The position numbers and the translations under genes are program-made. Shown one piece after another: positions 14,415 to 27,805 of a stretch of 64,000 nt of DNA. The stretch's first letter is position 1. Every line of letters begins with the position of its first letter. The stretch is from Toxotes chatareus. Taxonomy: Eukaryota > Chordata > Actinopteri > Toxotidae. The notes beneath the pieces were generated by a model. It was not told the DNA's origin. It saw only the letters and a program-made list of their open reading frames with translations, and ran no database searches. Where the stretch lies: positions 11,908,181-11,972,180 of the forward strand of contig CM028884.1 in the NCBI GenBank assembly GCA_016801885.1. Direction: 5' to 3'.

Positions 14415-15235
14415 TACACACTTATAAAATTGTAATGTAAAACTATGAATTATAATACATATATAATATGCATTAATATACATTCATATACGTATTTTTT
14501 ATTAAAATGGGATTATTTGTGCAGCTTATAAAAATAACTCAAGACATTTGAACTGAAAATGTGTGAATACAGAGAATACTTTTATTTTGTTTTCCTCCCT
14601 GTATGACACTGTATGACATTTTTATTTTGAAATATATACTGTTTCATAAGTTAATATTAAGTTTTATTTGTGTACATTTTATCGCCTCGATTATGTCGCT
14701 GTTGCTGCTTGAGTGTTGTTTTTGAAACACAATAGCTGCATATTAATATTGTCCACTCCCCTCTCAGTGCAAATTTGAATACTGTATAATTTGTGTCATC
14801 AGTCAAATGGCACCATCAGTTGAGTCGAAAAGTCGGACCGAAACAGAGCGGTGCAGACTGAGAGACAGACAGAGGAGGAGACTCGTATCTTTCTCTGTTT
14901 TCGTATCAGCTGTCAGTAATTTTGTGGCAAACAGATGGACTGCTCTTGTTCAGCTGACAAATGAAGGGGAGGATATTTACCCTCTCACAGCCATACTACA
15001 CACTCAATGACTATCATATAAAGGAGTAATAATAGGCTTTTAAACATTAAATATTGAGCTCATAAGAAGCCAAACCTTGTTATACTACAGTCAGTGTCAA
15101 GAATTTAGGAAGAGCTGAGAAAAATAGGTTCTTTTCAAACTACTTGCTTTGGAGGTACAAAGAACGACTGCGTTCAGTTGGTTTACATTATTCATGTTAT
15201 TTCAGTGTTATTTCCTTTTTTCCATTTTCACACAG
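14415..15235. other. Non-coding stretch, no gene seen
   Basis: AT-rich sequence (including a TATAATA-rich patch at 14450-14500) with no recognised gene. Confidence 0.45.
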
Positions 15236-15314
15236 AGATGCATCCTTTATAGCTGAAGAATTTATGACAAGCCTTCTAAAACTTTCTCAGACTGAGTCAC
15301 GCGTCTCCCCCCAG
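15236..15314 (+). CDS. Candidate internal exon, unidentified (26 codons)
   Basis: A good acceptor (pyrimidine-rich run then TTTTCACACAG, ending 15235) and a donor CCCCAG|GTGTTG (15315) bracket 79 nt. With one leading base, the frame reads DASFIAEEFMTSLLKLSQ and ends ESRVSPQ. The peptide is high-complexity but not recognised. The start phase does not match the end phase of the exon-like segment at 9320-9439, so the two cannot be adjacent exons. It could be a chance splice-site pair. Confidence 0.25.
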
Positions 15315-16488
15315 GTGTTGCCCATCAGTAGGTAATTCCCAGACAGATAGATCCTCCTCCTGTTGTGAAGCAGATGGCTCTAACCAGGACATACTGCTGC
15401 TGTCTTCCTCCTCTTGTCAGCCCGCTGATCAGATATTTATGAACAATAATAAACCTCCTCATTTACATTTATCACTATTGTTGGGTGAAAACAATATGTT
15501 CTCTTAACTGGGCTTTCTTAAAAAATAAAAGAGAACATTTGTCATTTAATTGGCTTCATTAAAACTGTGAAATTAGACAACTTTTAATTCAAGAAAGAAA
15601 AGAAAATACAAAACACTTGACTTTTTTTTTTTGCTTCATCATATTTTTTCTCTCCACCTATTATTCCCCGGCCTCCTAATCGTCCTGAAGCATGTATTCT
15701 GGAAATCATCGTGATTCAATTTTTAGGTCGCCTCTACCTTTGTCAGTTATCCCCCCCAAACCCTGCCCTGCATCACAGGGCTCTTAAATGGATCTTTTTC
15801 CCTCCAGGCTCTGCCAACCTGTGGCTGGGCAACAGAGGAGCCATTTATCTCCACTGCAGCCTGCTGAGAATAATCTCAGATGTGCGTGTGCATGTGAACT
15901 GGTGTGTGTCTGTGTATGTGTGCGTGGTGGCAGTAGGACAGCCGTAAACAGAACCATGTAGAACCCAGACGCCGGTGGGCCAAAGCTAGCAATAACAGAG
16001 CTAGGGAAGCTAATGCTCTGTGCGAGGAAGAATCCGACGTGATTTAGTGGCACCGTCAATGAGCTGGGCAAGGACAATAGTTCACTAGAGCTTGGTAGAG
16101 AAATGAGGACAGGGCTGGGGAAATGGGCAGAGGCTATGAGGAGTATCAGGATAGGGGATGAGGTAAAAGAAAGGGAGAGAGATTACTCTAGGTGTAGGCC
16201 TGAGGATATGGATTGGGATGCGGTCGGCCAGGGCAACCTGAGATATGAGAGCTGGAGGGAGATTTTTCTAGGTATAGGGATGACATAGTGGCAAGTTGAG
16301 CCTGTTTATGAGAGTATGCTGTGGATAAAAGCCCAATTTAAAGGAAGAAATGGTGATAATCTTTAATAACCCCATGTTGAAAGAATGAAATTCTCAATAT
16401 GGTTAGGTAATAATCACTTAAGTACCTTAAGCTCTGCTTTCTAGGTTTGATTTGCTTAATACAGGAGTACAGGCACCTCATGGATAAG

Positions 16489-16524
16489 CTTAGGTTAATA
16501 CTAGTACTTAGGCTAATACTAGCA
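16489..16524. repeat. Tandem duplication, 2 x 18 bp
   Basis: The two units CTTAGGTTAATACTAGTA and CTTAGGCTAATACTAGCA differ at two positions. Confidence 0.85.
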
Positions 16525-18898
16525 CTGCCCCACAAAAACAAAGGGGCAGTAAAGAGCCTATAGACAGAATAGAGACTGGGGAAAAGGGTTAAACATCTTA
16601 GGCTGGCCAGCAAAATGTTTAAAAAGAATATAAGGTATTTAGTTTTTGTCTTTTCAGGCTGATTTATCCCAAAAATCCTTGGTGTAGACCAACTGTAGGA
16701 TATGCCTGAAAAATGCAGACACCAGGGAATCAGGGAATTCAAGGTGAAAATACAGCATCTACAGACAAAATAAGTTCATTTATCTCTCCTGTCCATTTTA
16801 AACTGTTTTTTTTTTTAAAGAAAACCTAAAACCAAAAAGTATAGTGGGCTCCCAGTTTTCAAACCCCACGAACATAGTAAAAAAAAAAGCCCACACACAG
16901 ACACAGACACATGCAGACCCATATAATCTCTCACAGTGTAATCACAACAAATCAGGGGTTCAGTATGTGTAAATGTCAGGTCATTAGTGTGCTCCAGTCT
17001 CCTCCTGTCTAATTGGACCATGGTAAATATAGCCACTCGACATCGATTCCCACACATCCTGCTCTCACACTTCCTCTCGTGCTTATTCTCTTTTTACTTT
17101 ATCTCTTTTTATACCTCTGATCTTCTAACTCTGACTCGGAGAGCGATGTCATGTCACGTGATAAAAAGCATGTGTTTTTGATCTTAATACCTGTATCTTT
17201 GCCAGAAATTGTATTTGTGTGACAGTTTCTTTGGCCTGCTTATGCTGTCTGCTGTCTGTACTGCATTTATTGCCCTATACTGATTTTATGCTGTCTTCTT
17301 GCCCAGGGCAATTTTAAAAGATTACTTTTTAGGCATTTTTATCTTCATTAGACAGTCACACAGTGTGGCCCAGATGAAACTGCTACAGAATTGATTGGAC
17401 AACTGTAGTTTTTATGGCGTCCTGTGGCAGCTTTAGGCAGCAAATAATTTCAACTGATACAACTTAAACCATCTCTGATTTCATTATGGAGTCTGTTCAG
17501 TTTAATTTAACACAGTCAGCAACTTTCCTGATTAATGGGATCAAACTCATTTTTTAAAAAACATTTATTAACATTTTCTAGCGGTTTAGCTATGCAATCT
17601 TTATCTCTCCAGTTTCAGTAAATTACAGTTTGCACAAGCCTGGAGTCCATCCAGAGCCCTGGAATTTCAAATCTGCATTTCACAGACAGGCCACAAGAAG
17701 CATTTTTATGAAATGATATTACTGTTTTTACATTGGAAAATTGGTGTGGAGCTACATATGCAGCCAACAAGCTGTGGTATTTCCCCTGGTAAAGGCAGAG
17801 AAAGCTCTGATTTTCAAGCAGAGGGCACTTAGCTTTCAGCTACAATAACAACAGCTACCAATAGGGGGCAGACTTGTAAAGGACTAAGGAAGACACCAGC
17901 ACATAGTCACAGTGTGTGATGGTTGCTTGTGTGTTTGTGTATGGATGAGAGTGCGAGGAAGTGTGTCTGCATGTCAGTGACAGTGACAATGAGTTTTTGT
18001 AACTCAGTGACTAAGTTATTGGTCACGGCAGGAGGTTCTTTACATGTTAAAAAACAGATTGTATCTGTTCACACCTGCCAGTGTCCCAGGCATTATTACA
18101 CCTCAAAGGACACAACTAATCAATGAATCGTGTGGGCTGTTTCGTACAGTGACAAAGGACACACCCTGGATGAGTGGGAAGGAGGGCATGTAAGTAAAAC
18201 AACAGAGGGACACAGGAAGAAATAGAGGCTTAATTTTATAGCACAACAAGTATATTTGTGGCAGAAAAAAAAAATATAGAATAGAATGGAACAGAAATGG
18301 CAATGAGCTTAAACCAACCTGAGAAACAGTGGGCTCTAAATGTGTTTCATTGTAAGTAAATTGTAAGTAAAAAACACGTCACATTTTACATTCTAATGTA
18401 AAGTGATGGATGGAACTCAACTCAACTCACTGAAACTTAAGAAAACACAAGCAAATGAAAACAAGGATCTTCTCAATTTTGACAAAATGTACATAATGAG
18501 AAAGTGCAAATGCAGGAAACACAAGTAAATAAAGAAACCCTGCAAGTCATACAGAGCAAAGATGGATAGTAGACAAGTATAGATTGATTTTCTATAAACA
18601 TTCTATTATTCCTAAAGTAGATGTCTTGGTGTTATGGCAAGGTAAACAATACAGCTGGCCTTTTTATGCAATATGCCTGTATGGTTTTGTGTAGTACTGA
18701 ATGAACTTTGTGTATTTATGTTTTTTTTTATTTGTTTTAAATTTTAGTAATGTTTTGTCTGTGAATTGTAAATTGTATTCATTGTTTTTGGAAATGCAAA
18801 GCAGAATATCTATGACAAAGTTCCCCATGAGGATAGTAAATTAAATTCTATTCTAATACAGAACTGAGTTGCAACACCAAAGACAATATTATCTCAGG

Positions 18899-18953
18899 TA
18901 ATATCAGGGTATGATGATGATGATGATGAACACAACATCATACCCTAATATTA
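18899..18953. repeat. Inverted repeat with (ATG)n loop
   Basis: The arms TAATATCAGGGTATGATG (18899-18916) and CATCATACCCTAATATTA (18936-18953) pair at 17 of 18 positions. The 19-nt loop contains an (ATG)n run. Confidence 0.8.
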
Positions 18954-20049
18954 TGTTCATTAGTTTTTAGTGTCCCCTGTATGACTTGCAGGGTATTTGC
19001 TTAGGATTTATTTGCATAGTTTTTTGTTTTAGCCAAAATGGTGAAGATATTTTCTTAAGCTGTTTATGTGTTGAATGCTCTCTGTCAGTAAATAAATATA
19101 CAAGTTAAATCTGATTTTAATCAAACTGCAACCAAGCAGCTTACACGTAACTAAGAGCTTATAATAAAACAAAATAGCTATAAATATATGATAGTTATAG
19201 TTATATGATAGTCATACTTCCTTTTGCAGATGTAATCATTTAATGTGAGGAACGTACGATGGCCTGACACAGTAAAACATGTGGAAACAGGGATTTTTGA
19301 GAGCAACTGTGACTGAACAAATGAAGTTGCGTGTGTGTGTCTCTGTGCCTATCGGTGTGCAGTAGACCGTACGTGTGTGTGTCATTCCATGTGTCTGTTT
19401 CAATTATTTTCCCACCATCCTGGCTGCTTTCTATTGCGTTGAATTGTATGCACAACCAGCCTCACATCAAAGTGAACTGTGCCCGTGAGGACATATTTAA
19501 AAATCAATGCAGTCTTGGATGTAGCTAAAAAATTTATATCATTCACTGGTGTCTCGCTCTGTTCAGCACACACACCTAAACACACACAAGCACGCACAGA
19601 TTCAATATCGGTTGTAACTCACCGACAAAAAGCCATGTTAGTCACTGATCTCTGTGTGAGCAGCGACAGTGGCTCAATAGTTTGGCTGCTGGAGGATCAA
19701 ACTAACACACCGGCTTACATGTTTCATCATTTTCCACTGGTCATCATCCGTGATTTATCTCACAGTAGTATGTTTGAATTATGTCTCTGCATCACAGGAT
19801 CTTCAAAGGGAGGGGAAAACAGTGAGAAACACACAGTTAGAGTCCACTCTCCTGAATTTTCACTACAAAAGAATGAAATTTGCTTTGAATTGTAATTACA
19901 TGTGAGTCTTTTATGTCTTCATTTCACCTCATACTGGTGTTTATGACCAAGTATTGTAAAAATAGGGGTCATTTTGTCATCTCATTGTACTGACGTGATC
20001 ATCGTTACATTTTGTTTTAGCTTGTATACTATCACAGTATACTTTGATT

Positions 20050-20530
20050 TTGCTAAATGTGTTTGGGAGGAAACACATAAAGTCCAGGACTTTGACACTG
20101 CAGACCACGGTTAGCATCTCGCACTGCTTATGGTTAGTTCTAGGTGACAAAACAACAAGTCCTCTAACCTAAACAACCGTATAGGGTTTTGATCCTACCC
20201 TCTGATATGACCCATACAAGCATTTCCTGAATAAGTGCCAACAAAAGGTTGTATGCCACAGATAAACTAAAAAGGTAACACTTCTAAAGGTTTGGTTTGG
20301 GTTAGACTCAAAAACAAGTTGGTTGGTTTTAGTTAAAGACTGTAGTTTGGGGCTAAAATAAGTACTTTGTTAAGGCCAGACAATCTTCATTGTCATGGTT
20401 ACAATAATAAACATGGTTAAAGTTACAGAATGATCTTGGTCATGGCTAAAATAAATAATGCTGACTATTGGTTTGAACTGGGTAATGGACAGTGGTTTCC
20501 TGTATTTGTCCAATGTTTTGTCAACCCATC
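20050..20530. repeat. Decayed 'GGTTAAGGTTAG'-type fish interspersed repeat
   Basis: Recurrent words such as 'gtttgggttagactcaaaaacaa', 'ttagttaaagactgtagtttggggctaaaataagtactttgttaagg' (seen at about 20290-20370) and 'atggttaaagtta' resemble a common fish repeat I recall. Part of the same vocabulary appears in the inverted repeat at 47389-47555. The copy is degraded and the ends are not defined. Confidence 0.4.
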
Positions 20531-22764
20531 CATCCATGCATCTCAGCTTCTTTCACATTCTACTGTGACTGGAAATGACACTGATAAGACCTTAAAACTA
20601 AAACAGTGAGCTGAAAGATGCTGTGTAGAATTTAGAGGAACTACAGAGTCAGTGAGTCAGTAATTTGATCTATTATTGACGTGAAAATATTGATAAAAGC
20701 AGCACTTTGAGTTACATAAATATAACTACAAAAACCTGTTGCAAATTAGCAGAATATAAGCTTCGGTCAAATATAGAGGAATCTCTTAGTGCTTTGGTCC
20801 AACATGAGTGAAAACAGTAATGGATCACAATCCAACTGGCCATAGTAAGATTATTGTAGATGTCAGATAGAGGCACATAAAAAGACTATGGAGTGGAATA
20901 ATGGGCAAGAAAGAGAAGAATCAACACCTTTGGTCAAAGGGCTGGTGTGTCATATAGAGAAGAGCCAAGGTTATTTTACAGTATGTTGCTTTGAAGTCTT
21001 GTTCTTATGTCCTGTGTACTGACCTGAGTTTGGCATAGTTAGTTGCAGACTAGAAGAACACATTGTCACATTGTTCTTATAAACTAGATCTATTTGCTGG
21101 ATTACAGACAGAGCCACTTCACAAACTCTAAATCGCCCACTTACTTAGGCTTGTATTGAGCCAGAATGGAGCTCAGCCTTCCTTATTTGTCTGCAAGCGC
21201 CCGTTTTTCCATTGATTTAAGAGTCACGAATTTTATATATTAGTGCTTGGTTTTCCTCATATTGCTTTTGTTATTGTTAAGGGCTTCTGGTTAGGCACTA
21301 CAAAGAGGGACAGAAAATTGAAGACAAGCAGGGGGAGGTGTCTGAAAAAATACTGCACCTGCAGTACAGTTGGTTGGCTCATTACCAGGCATTTCTTTGC
21401 CTTTTTAATTATATTATTGTTAATATCTAATTCACCCAAAGATTGTTTCCAGAGCATATACTGTGTTTTCTTTTTCACAAGTGATATGACTTATCTACAC
21501 ACAGATACTCACACTCATGCTTGGTAAAAACACTGTCATTAAATTGTTTCCCAATGAGGCCTGGAGTTGTTGTTAAGTTTCCCATCTCAGTGGGATCTGG
21601 ATGATATCTGATCATTTGGTTTTCTTCAAGTTAGCTCCAGCATCCTTCATTTCATTAGCTTGTCTGACCTTTATGCCCATCCAACCTTTATGCCCACCCA
21701 ACCTTTATGCCATGATCACGGAGTGTCCTTAAAAATGCCATGGTGACTATCGGTGCATGTGGCATATGGCACTGCAGCATTTCCACCAGACCACCCCAGC
21801 CCTCCAGCAACATCATTTCTTCTCATGTATAGTGTACCCATGAGAGGGGTTATACTGCTCCCTGCTTGTTTATTTATTTAAGCCATAATACTTATCATCC
21901 ACCGCAGTGTGAAAAAAGAGTGCAGCCATTAGTCTAACTGCATTACCATTTGACTGCAGGAAGTCAGCCTGGCAAAACATATTACAGGAACTATAAAACA
22001 GGGCTATATAATTGCTACACAGTCTAATTGTTTGTACCAGCGGTACGATTGTTTTGACACTGACAGGCCTCTAACTCTATTATCAGATTTGTGGCAATGC
22101 CATATCAAATAAATTCTGTATATTGTATATTATACAGCAAATTGAGTGAGACAAAAATTGTGGGAGAACTCTTCAAGCCTCCTCGATATTTGACCAGATT
22201 AATGCATCACCTCCACAAACTGTATGGATTTGGATCAAAGCACTTGCCCTTGAATTTTTTCCTGCCTGTCAAACAACAAGCAGAGTTGTATATGCCACAA
22301 ATTAGTTGCTTATTTACACATCCCCATACACAAGGAATACTCTTATGATATGAGTCAAGGTCCAGATGGAAAATAAGATATGTCGATGGGTCTACGGTGT
22401 AAAAAAAAAAAAGAAATGTACCTAAATGGAAGTGCTAAGAGAAATAATTGAAGCACACAGCATCTGTATTCCTTCTCAGAGAATGATTACATTCTAATGC
22501 AACTCGGTTCACATGAGTATGAATTAAAATGACAGCAGTACACACAGACTTTGATATGTGTCCACTCTGGTGAAAGTGAACATGCTTTCTACTCTCTATT
22601 TACATTTAAATAACAATAACTAAAACTAAACTCAAATAATTCAAATGGTTTATAGTAGTTTCTTTTTCTTTTTCTTGGATTGCAACAGCGGGGTCAGTGG
22701 TGGTTTACTTCACAATGCTGTACATATTGCAACTGAGATTAAGATTGTTGCATTTTCAGTCCTG
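20531..22764. other. Non-coding stretch, no gene seen
   Basis: No gene. A 17-bp minisatellite is annotated at 21667-21713. A short A run lies at 22400-22413. Confidence 0.45.
21667..21713. repeat. Short minisatellite, about 3 x 17 bp
   Basis: Three nearly identical units of (CCAA)CCTTTATGCCCAY are read directly; the first is missing its first bases. Confidence 0.8.
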
Positions 22765-22801
22765 GTATGTATGTATGTGTGTGTGTGTGTGTGTGTGTGT
22801 T
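22765..22801. repeat. (GTAT)n(GT)n microsatellite
   Basis: A few GTAT units pass into about 12 GT units. Confidence 0.92.
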
Positions 22802-22988
22802 ACTCAACATGTAACATATCTGACAATAGAAACAGAAAAGCATGTAAATGAGAATGACTTTCTTGGGAATTCAGCTGAATTAAATAACTGTATATGTGAG
22901 CACAGAGAGTAGGATAGAAGCAAACACTTAAAGGGCTGAAACTAGCTGACACTTGAATGCAAATGCAATATGATACTGTCAATAATGT

Positions 22989-23041
22989 GCTAATTAGCAT
23001 AATATGCTAATTAGCTGATGATGCAATATTATTACATCATC
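22989..23041. promoter_or_regulatory. Palindromic homeodomain-type double site
   Basis: Positions 22989-23015 form a 27-bp palindrome, perfect except for its centre, made of two copies of GCTAATTAGC. Each copy carries CTAATTAG, a typical homeodomain dimer word. Next to it, 23019-23027 reads TGATGCAAT, the C/EBP-ATF composite word. The half-palindrome GATGATG...CATCATC (about 23017-23041) encloses that site. The motif identities are known; a function here is inference only. Confidence 0.35.
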
Positions 23042-25404
23042 TAGCAGTCCCACAACATAGCCCATACATTCATGATCCAGCCATATATTGGGTTTTGACA
23101 TAGTCTCATTTGAATGAGCAGGACAAATGAAATGAGCCATATGCTCTTTACAGTAAGCATGGTGATAACAGTAAAATACTTAAAGGGATACTCACTATTG
23201 GAGCCGCAGTTGTATACAATTCCAAACACTGGAAAATACAAAAACACAGACAGACAAATACAATAAAGGGACAATAAAGGGAGAGAGATTGTAAAATGGC
23301 AAGTTAGACAGGCAGGAACAGAGAGCAGAAGAATGGAGAGACAGAGGAGTTGAATGACAGTTTGCCAACTAGTCATATACCAGGACAAACAGGATATAAC
23401 ACATCATTCCCACTGAGACAATGTTATTACTCAAACTGAAAAAACAGCAGAAGAGAGAATTATGCCAAGTTCCATCACAGGAATATCCTGTGTAAATTCA
23501 ATATGTTTCTGTGACTCAGTAAATGACACTGAAACTCATTAGTTTCAAAATGTCACACCGTATGAGACCTGAGAGCCAAATAATTTCACTGTCACAGTTG
23601 TCTTTGAATCTTGCCACCGGGTGGAGAAATTCTGCATGTTGGTTGGTGCTGATTGTTTTGGGGACAATCATCGCTTCTTAAGAAGCAGCCAACCTGGATG
23701 TATGTTGCTGAAGTCATTGGGTGAGATGCTGAAACTCCTGTTCACTGGTACCAAAAACCTTTGACTGTTCTGAATCAGCAGGACAGCCCTCAGCTTCTTT
23801 GTCCCTCAAACAAAAAAGTCTGTAATAGTTTCTACGCATCATCTGATTTAACATTTCTTAATATGTTTTTGTGGACATTTTAGTCCTTTCAGTGATCTGC
23901 CCCTACGAAGCATTCAACATTGGAGAGGGTTGCATGTGTTGTTGTTTGTTTTCAACTTGGAAAGTGGAAGATAGTTTGTTAATGTTAGCACCAATTCCCT
24001 CTAGATGTTTTTTTTTTTTCTTTTGTGGCTCCTCCTTACCCAGAGCTGTGTTTGGCACATATTAGAGAAAGGACTGGGGTTTAGGGTTTGTTAGCTGTCT
24101 TTCTGTCATGGGTCTAGATGTGGTGACTAATTACTGTAACCTCAAAACACAGATGAATGTAGCCCAGTAATCTCAGCACTCAGTACATTATGCTGCAGTG
24201 TACAAGTCACAGAGTAATGTAGGGACTGCTGAAATCACAGGTGGTTTAAGGGTGATTAACATACAAGGTAACTGCCTGTATGTCATTTGGAATGGAAATT
24301 ACATAATGGACTATATAGTGCCCGCCCCCAGGTCAGATCAATCAAACTGGCAAGCTCTGACTTTTTTTTTTTGCTTATAGTGTAACAAAATAAGTTTTAA
24401 TATCTTCCTTTTGGTAATTAAACACTAACAATATATACTTATATCTTAATATTCCAACCATCTCTAAAGTGTACAGTTACGGAATTTAACCAACATTAAT
24501 TGGTTTTCCATGCACACACAGAAGTTTCCTGGATTGTTTATTCTGTAAATCTATAGCTACCTGTGTTGTTGATCCGTATTGACCACAAGTTAGACTCTCC
24601 ACGGATTAACACGTACACACAGACAAATACACACACAGGCCCACTTGAGCTGACAACTCAATCACTGGCTGGCCAGAGCAGAGGCCTGACAGCTGCCTCG
24701 TTACGCATGCAGGAGATCTCCTTCAAAATTACAGGTTTCATAACTCACAGCTGTTGTAAGTGTGTGCGTGTGTGTGTGCGAGCAAAGGAAATAGGTGGAA
24801 GAGACAAAGACTGAAAAACTCTTAAAGAAGAGAGCACGGAGGAGAGGGGAAACAGAGAAAGACATTAAGGAACAAAGCTACTGGGCTGTAATTGCTTATG
24901 CTGGATCGTTGCGATCCATTCAATTCAGCAGTTTAGTGGAGTTAAATGGCCTTTTGATGATCAGTGTAAGTCTCTTCAGTTGTTCTGTGAAAGCAGCTAA
25001 TGAGAGGATGCCTGAGACAGTTTATCCTCATTGTGTACAAGTAGTTACCTGGTATGTGAATGAGTGTATATTACTACATTGGTATGTCTGAGTGTGTGTT
25101 TGTTTGTGTGAGAGCAATTAATATCACCATATGAGCTACTGTAAGTGGGTTATCTGGCATGCGCAGTTGGTAGTAAGTGTGTGCCGAGCAGACAGAACGA
25201 GTGGCTGCGTGTTTGAGACCGAGTGAGAGAGTAAAATCATTCCATTTGCACAATAATGAAGTGGGGTCAGAAGCCATCAGCAGTGTTTGCCTCCCACCTA
25301 ATTGTGCTTATGTTTTAATGGACTCTGTGCTCCATTATTTTGCTGACCCTGGCTTATCACAGAGGCCTCAATTACAAAGAAACAGAGCCAGAAGCATGGG
25401 AGCA
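23042..25404. other. Non-coding stretch, no gene seen
   Basis: Includes two tandem ACAATAAAGGG units (23261-23282), a T run near 24008-24018 and 24361-24372, and weak splice-like signals around 24940-25050. No protein is recognised. Confidence 0.45.
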
Positions 25405-25430
25405 TGTGTGTGTGTGTGTGTGTGTGTGTG
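25405..25430. repeat. (TG)n microsatellite
   Basis: Thirteen TG units read directly. Confidence 0.95.
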
Positions 25431-27805
25431 TTTGTCTGCGTTTGTCACACTCTGGTGCAATAGTATTGCCAGACAGTAATAGCATTTATTTGAAACTATT
25501 ATCAGATAGGTGCGGTTTACTAATAATTTTGTGCCAGGTTGTCAAGTTGAAGAGAAGTGCACAAAATTAATTTATAATCATTGTTTTGTGATTGTTTGAA
25601 CTTTCAGACAATACCTGCTTTACATATGTGTGTGTGTTTCTTGTTTTGTTTTAGCTACTTGTGTGGCTTCAGGGATGACAATGCCTGTTGGTCCATCATT
25701 TTAGTCCAGACTGAAATAGTTTAAACAGTGCATAGGTTACCATGAAATATTTGTAGTCATTCCTTTGGTGCAGTCAGCACAATGACATTTTGTTTTTTGC
25801 TGAAATGTCTTGACAACTTTTGTATGGATTATACAAAGGTCGGTCACTTTACATTGTGTTGATCTTTTCCGTAAGAAATTCACATCAGTTTCAGCCCAGT
25901 TTGAAACAAAATTGGAAGGTTTTTGCAGTTCATCTCAGCCACTGGTGTCTGGACAGTTCCTTTTAGTTCAGTTCCCAGCAGCAAATTTCTTTCTGCCGGG
26001 CGGCACCATAAAAAAACACAAAAACATAAAACATAAACACAATAAAAACACAATAAGACTGAAGACATTAAAAGTGCTGGTATTATACAACACACAATTC
26101 AATAAAAGGTTACTGTGATAAAAGAAAAGAAAAAGTGCAACAATAAGAACAGGGATAAGATAATGTGCTGAGCTGTGTGGGGAACCGGGACGCAGTTTAT
26201 TGTTTATTAGAATTAATAGCTCTTATCGCACATGGCATAAATGAAAAGTTGCATCTGTTGCAGCTAATTTTCAGGAGCTAGTTTCCCTGACCAGAACTAC
26301 TTCCTTAGAAATGAGGACGGTCTGGCTTTGCTGAAACTTCTGACAAAGAAGCCTGTTGCTGAGCAGTGATTCTACTCTGTACCTTTACACTGATGGCTAC
26401 AGGTGCAGCAACCCCACCTGCTCAGGATGCAGGGTAAAACTGATGATGATAGATGAACAGAAGCACAGAAAAATGAAGTCTACATTCACACAGAGGTCTA
26501 CATTCTTAGACTACACTGGCTCTTATGGTGTGTTCTTGATGTGTCATATCCAGTTGAAAACGTATTGATTACTTTAAGCGTGTTTGCCTCTAGTATAGGA
26601 AAAGGAGTTTTCACATTCTGCAGCAATATTGGTTTCTGTATTGCACCATGTGAGATCAATCAGTCCTAAGAAAGTAGCAGAATCCATTTCAAATAATAAT
26701 ATTTTGGAGACAGGTTTGCTCTGGGCAGCTTGGCTTTACCAGCTGAAGGAAACTAACTCTTTCTTCATACTTATTGCTATTCATGCTTTCTGCTGCCGAC
26801 TGGCCCTTAATTATTCAGATGAATAAATTACCTATAAAGCAGAAAGTGGAGTCACGGCGTGCCAGGAGGGAGCAGGCCTGTCAGCTTCAAAGGGCCAAAA
26901 CCTGCCTAGATCCTCTGGGCTTCACTCCACTTAACACCAGTCACTGGGTATATATGTCTAGGCTTTCATAAGCCCAGCTTAAATGTCAGGGGGTAGGTAG
27001 CTCCCAAGTGTGGGGCTCAATATTGAATGGAACTCACATTTAAATCAGCCTGTGTGGCTTTACTGACCTTCACTGGAATTAAATGAACAGAGGTGGAGGG
27101 AGAGGTCAACGTCATGGCCAACCTAAGAAGGTTGTGAATTTTTGTAATTTAAATGTTGTGAGAAGCAGTGTCCTTCACACAACACCCTTTGGGTTTGATT
27201 GAGTGATTATCTTCCTTTTCCCATACTTATATGCAGTAAATATTCATGTTACACATTAAAAAGTTGGTTGAGAAATATTATCATCCTGCCAATTCTCTCA
27301 CAAGTTTGTAATTTGTCCAGTATGCTCCTGGGTGGTGAAGTTGCAGAAAGAGTTTACCTTTAAATACCTTTAATACATTACTATAAACTTTACATTTAAC
27401 CAGACCAGACCAGAAGTTCTACAGGGGCTCAGAAAGTCTGGGTGCGTAAACCAAATGACTGCAGATCCTCCCGTAGTGGTTTCTGTCAAGGTGCTGTTGA
27501 GCAATGAGCAATGTGCTTAACCCCCAGCTGCTCAAGTGGAGCTGTCAAGTGCAAGAGAAACAGCAAGATATTATGTGGTTGCAGTGGTTATCTCCCAGGT
27601 GTGAATGTGTGTAACTGATCCAATGAATGCGAAGCAGGTGGATGCAGAAAAAGGGCGAGCGTGGTGAGCAAACCTTCCCTGGATAGATAAACTTAAACGC
27701 ATGAATGATATTGCAGTGCAGGATCTCGTTACCCTAGTTGGTCTGGTGTGCTTAAGAGGCTGGATATTTATCAGAATACTTGCTTCATCTATTCTCTGTT
27801 CTTAC
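25431..27805. other. Non-coding stretch, no gene seen
   Basis: AT-rich unique sequence. An A-rich tract of AAAAACACA/ATAAAACA words lies near 26008-26060. No gene recognised. Confidence 0.45.

Larger units (their letters stand above)
15315..20049. other. Non-coding stretch; SOX-like motif cluster near 15440-15500
   Basis: No gene recognised. AACAATAAT (about 15442), CTATTGTTGG (15474) and AAACAATATG (about 15489) form a small cluster of SOX-type words. An imperfect 18-bp tandem duplication lies at 16489-16524. A hairpin is annotated at 18899-18953. Confidence 0.4.

Noticed and set aside
22928..23190. Two TTAAAGGG words as possible T2-MITE ends
   Set aside because: Both are in the same orientation and no inverted partner was found at a plausible distance.
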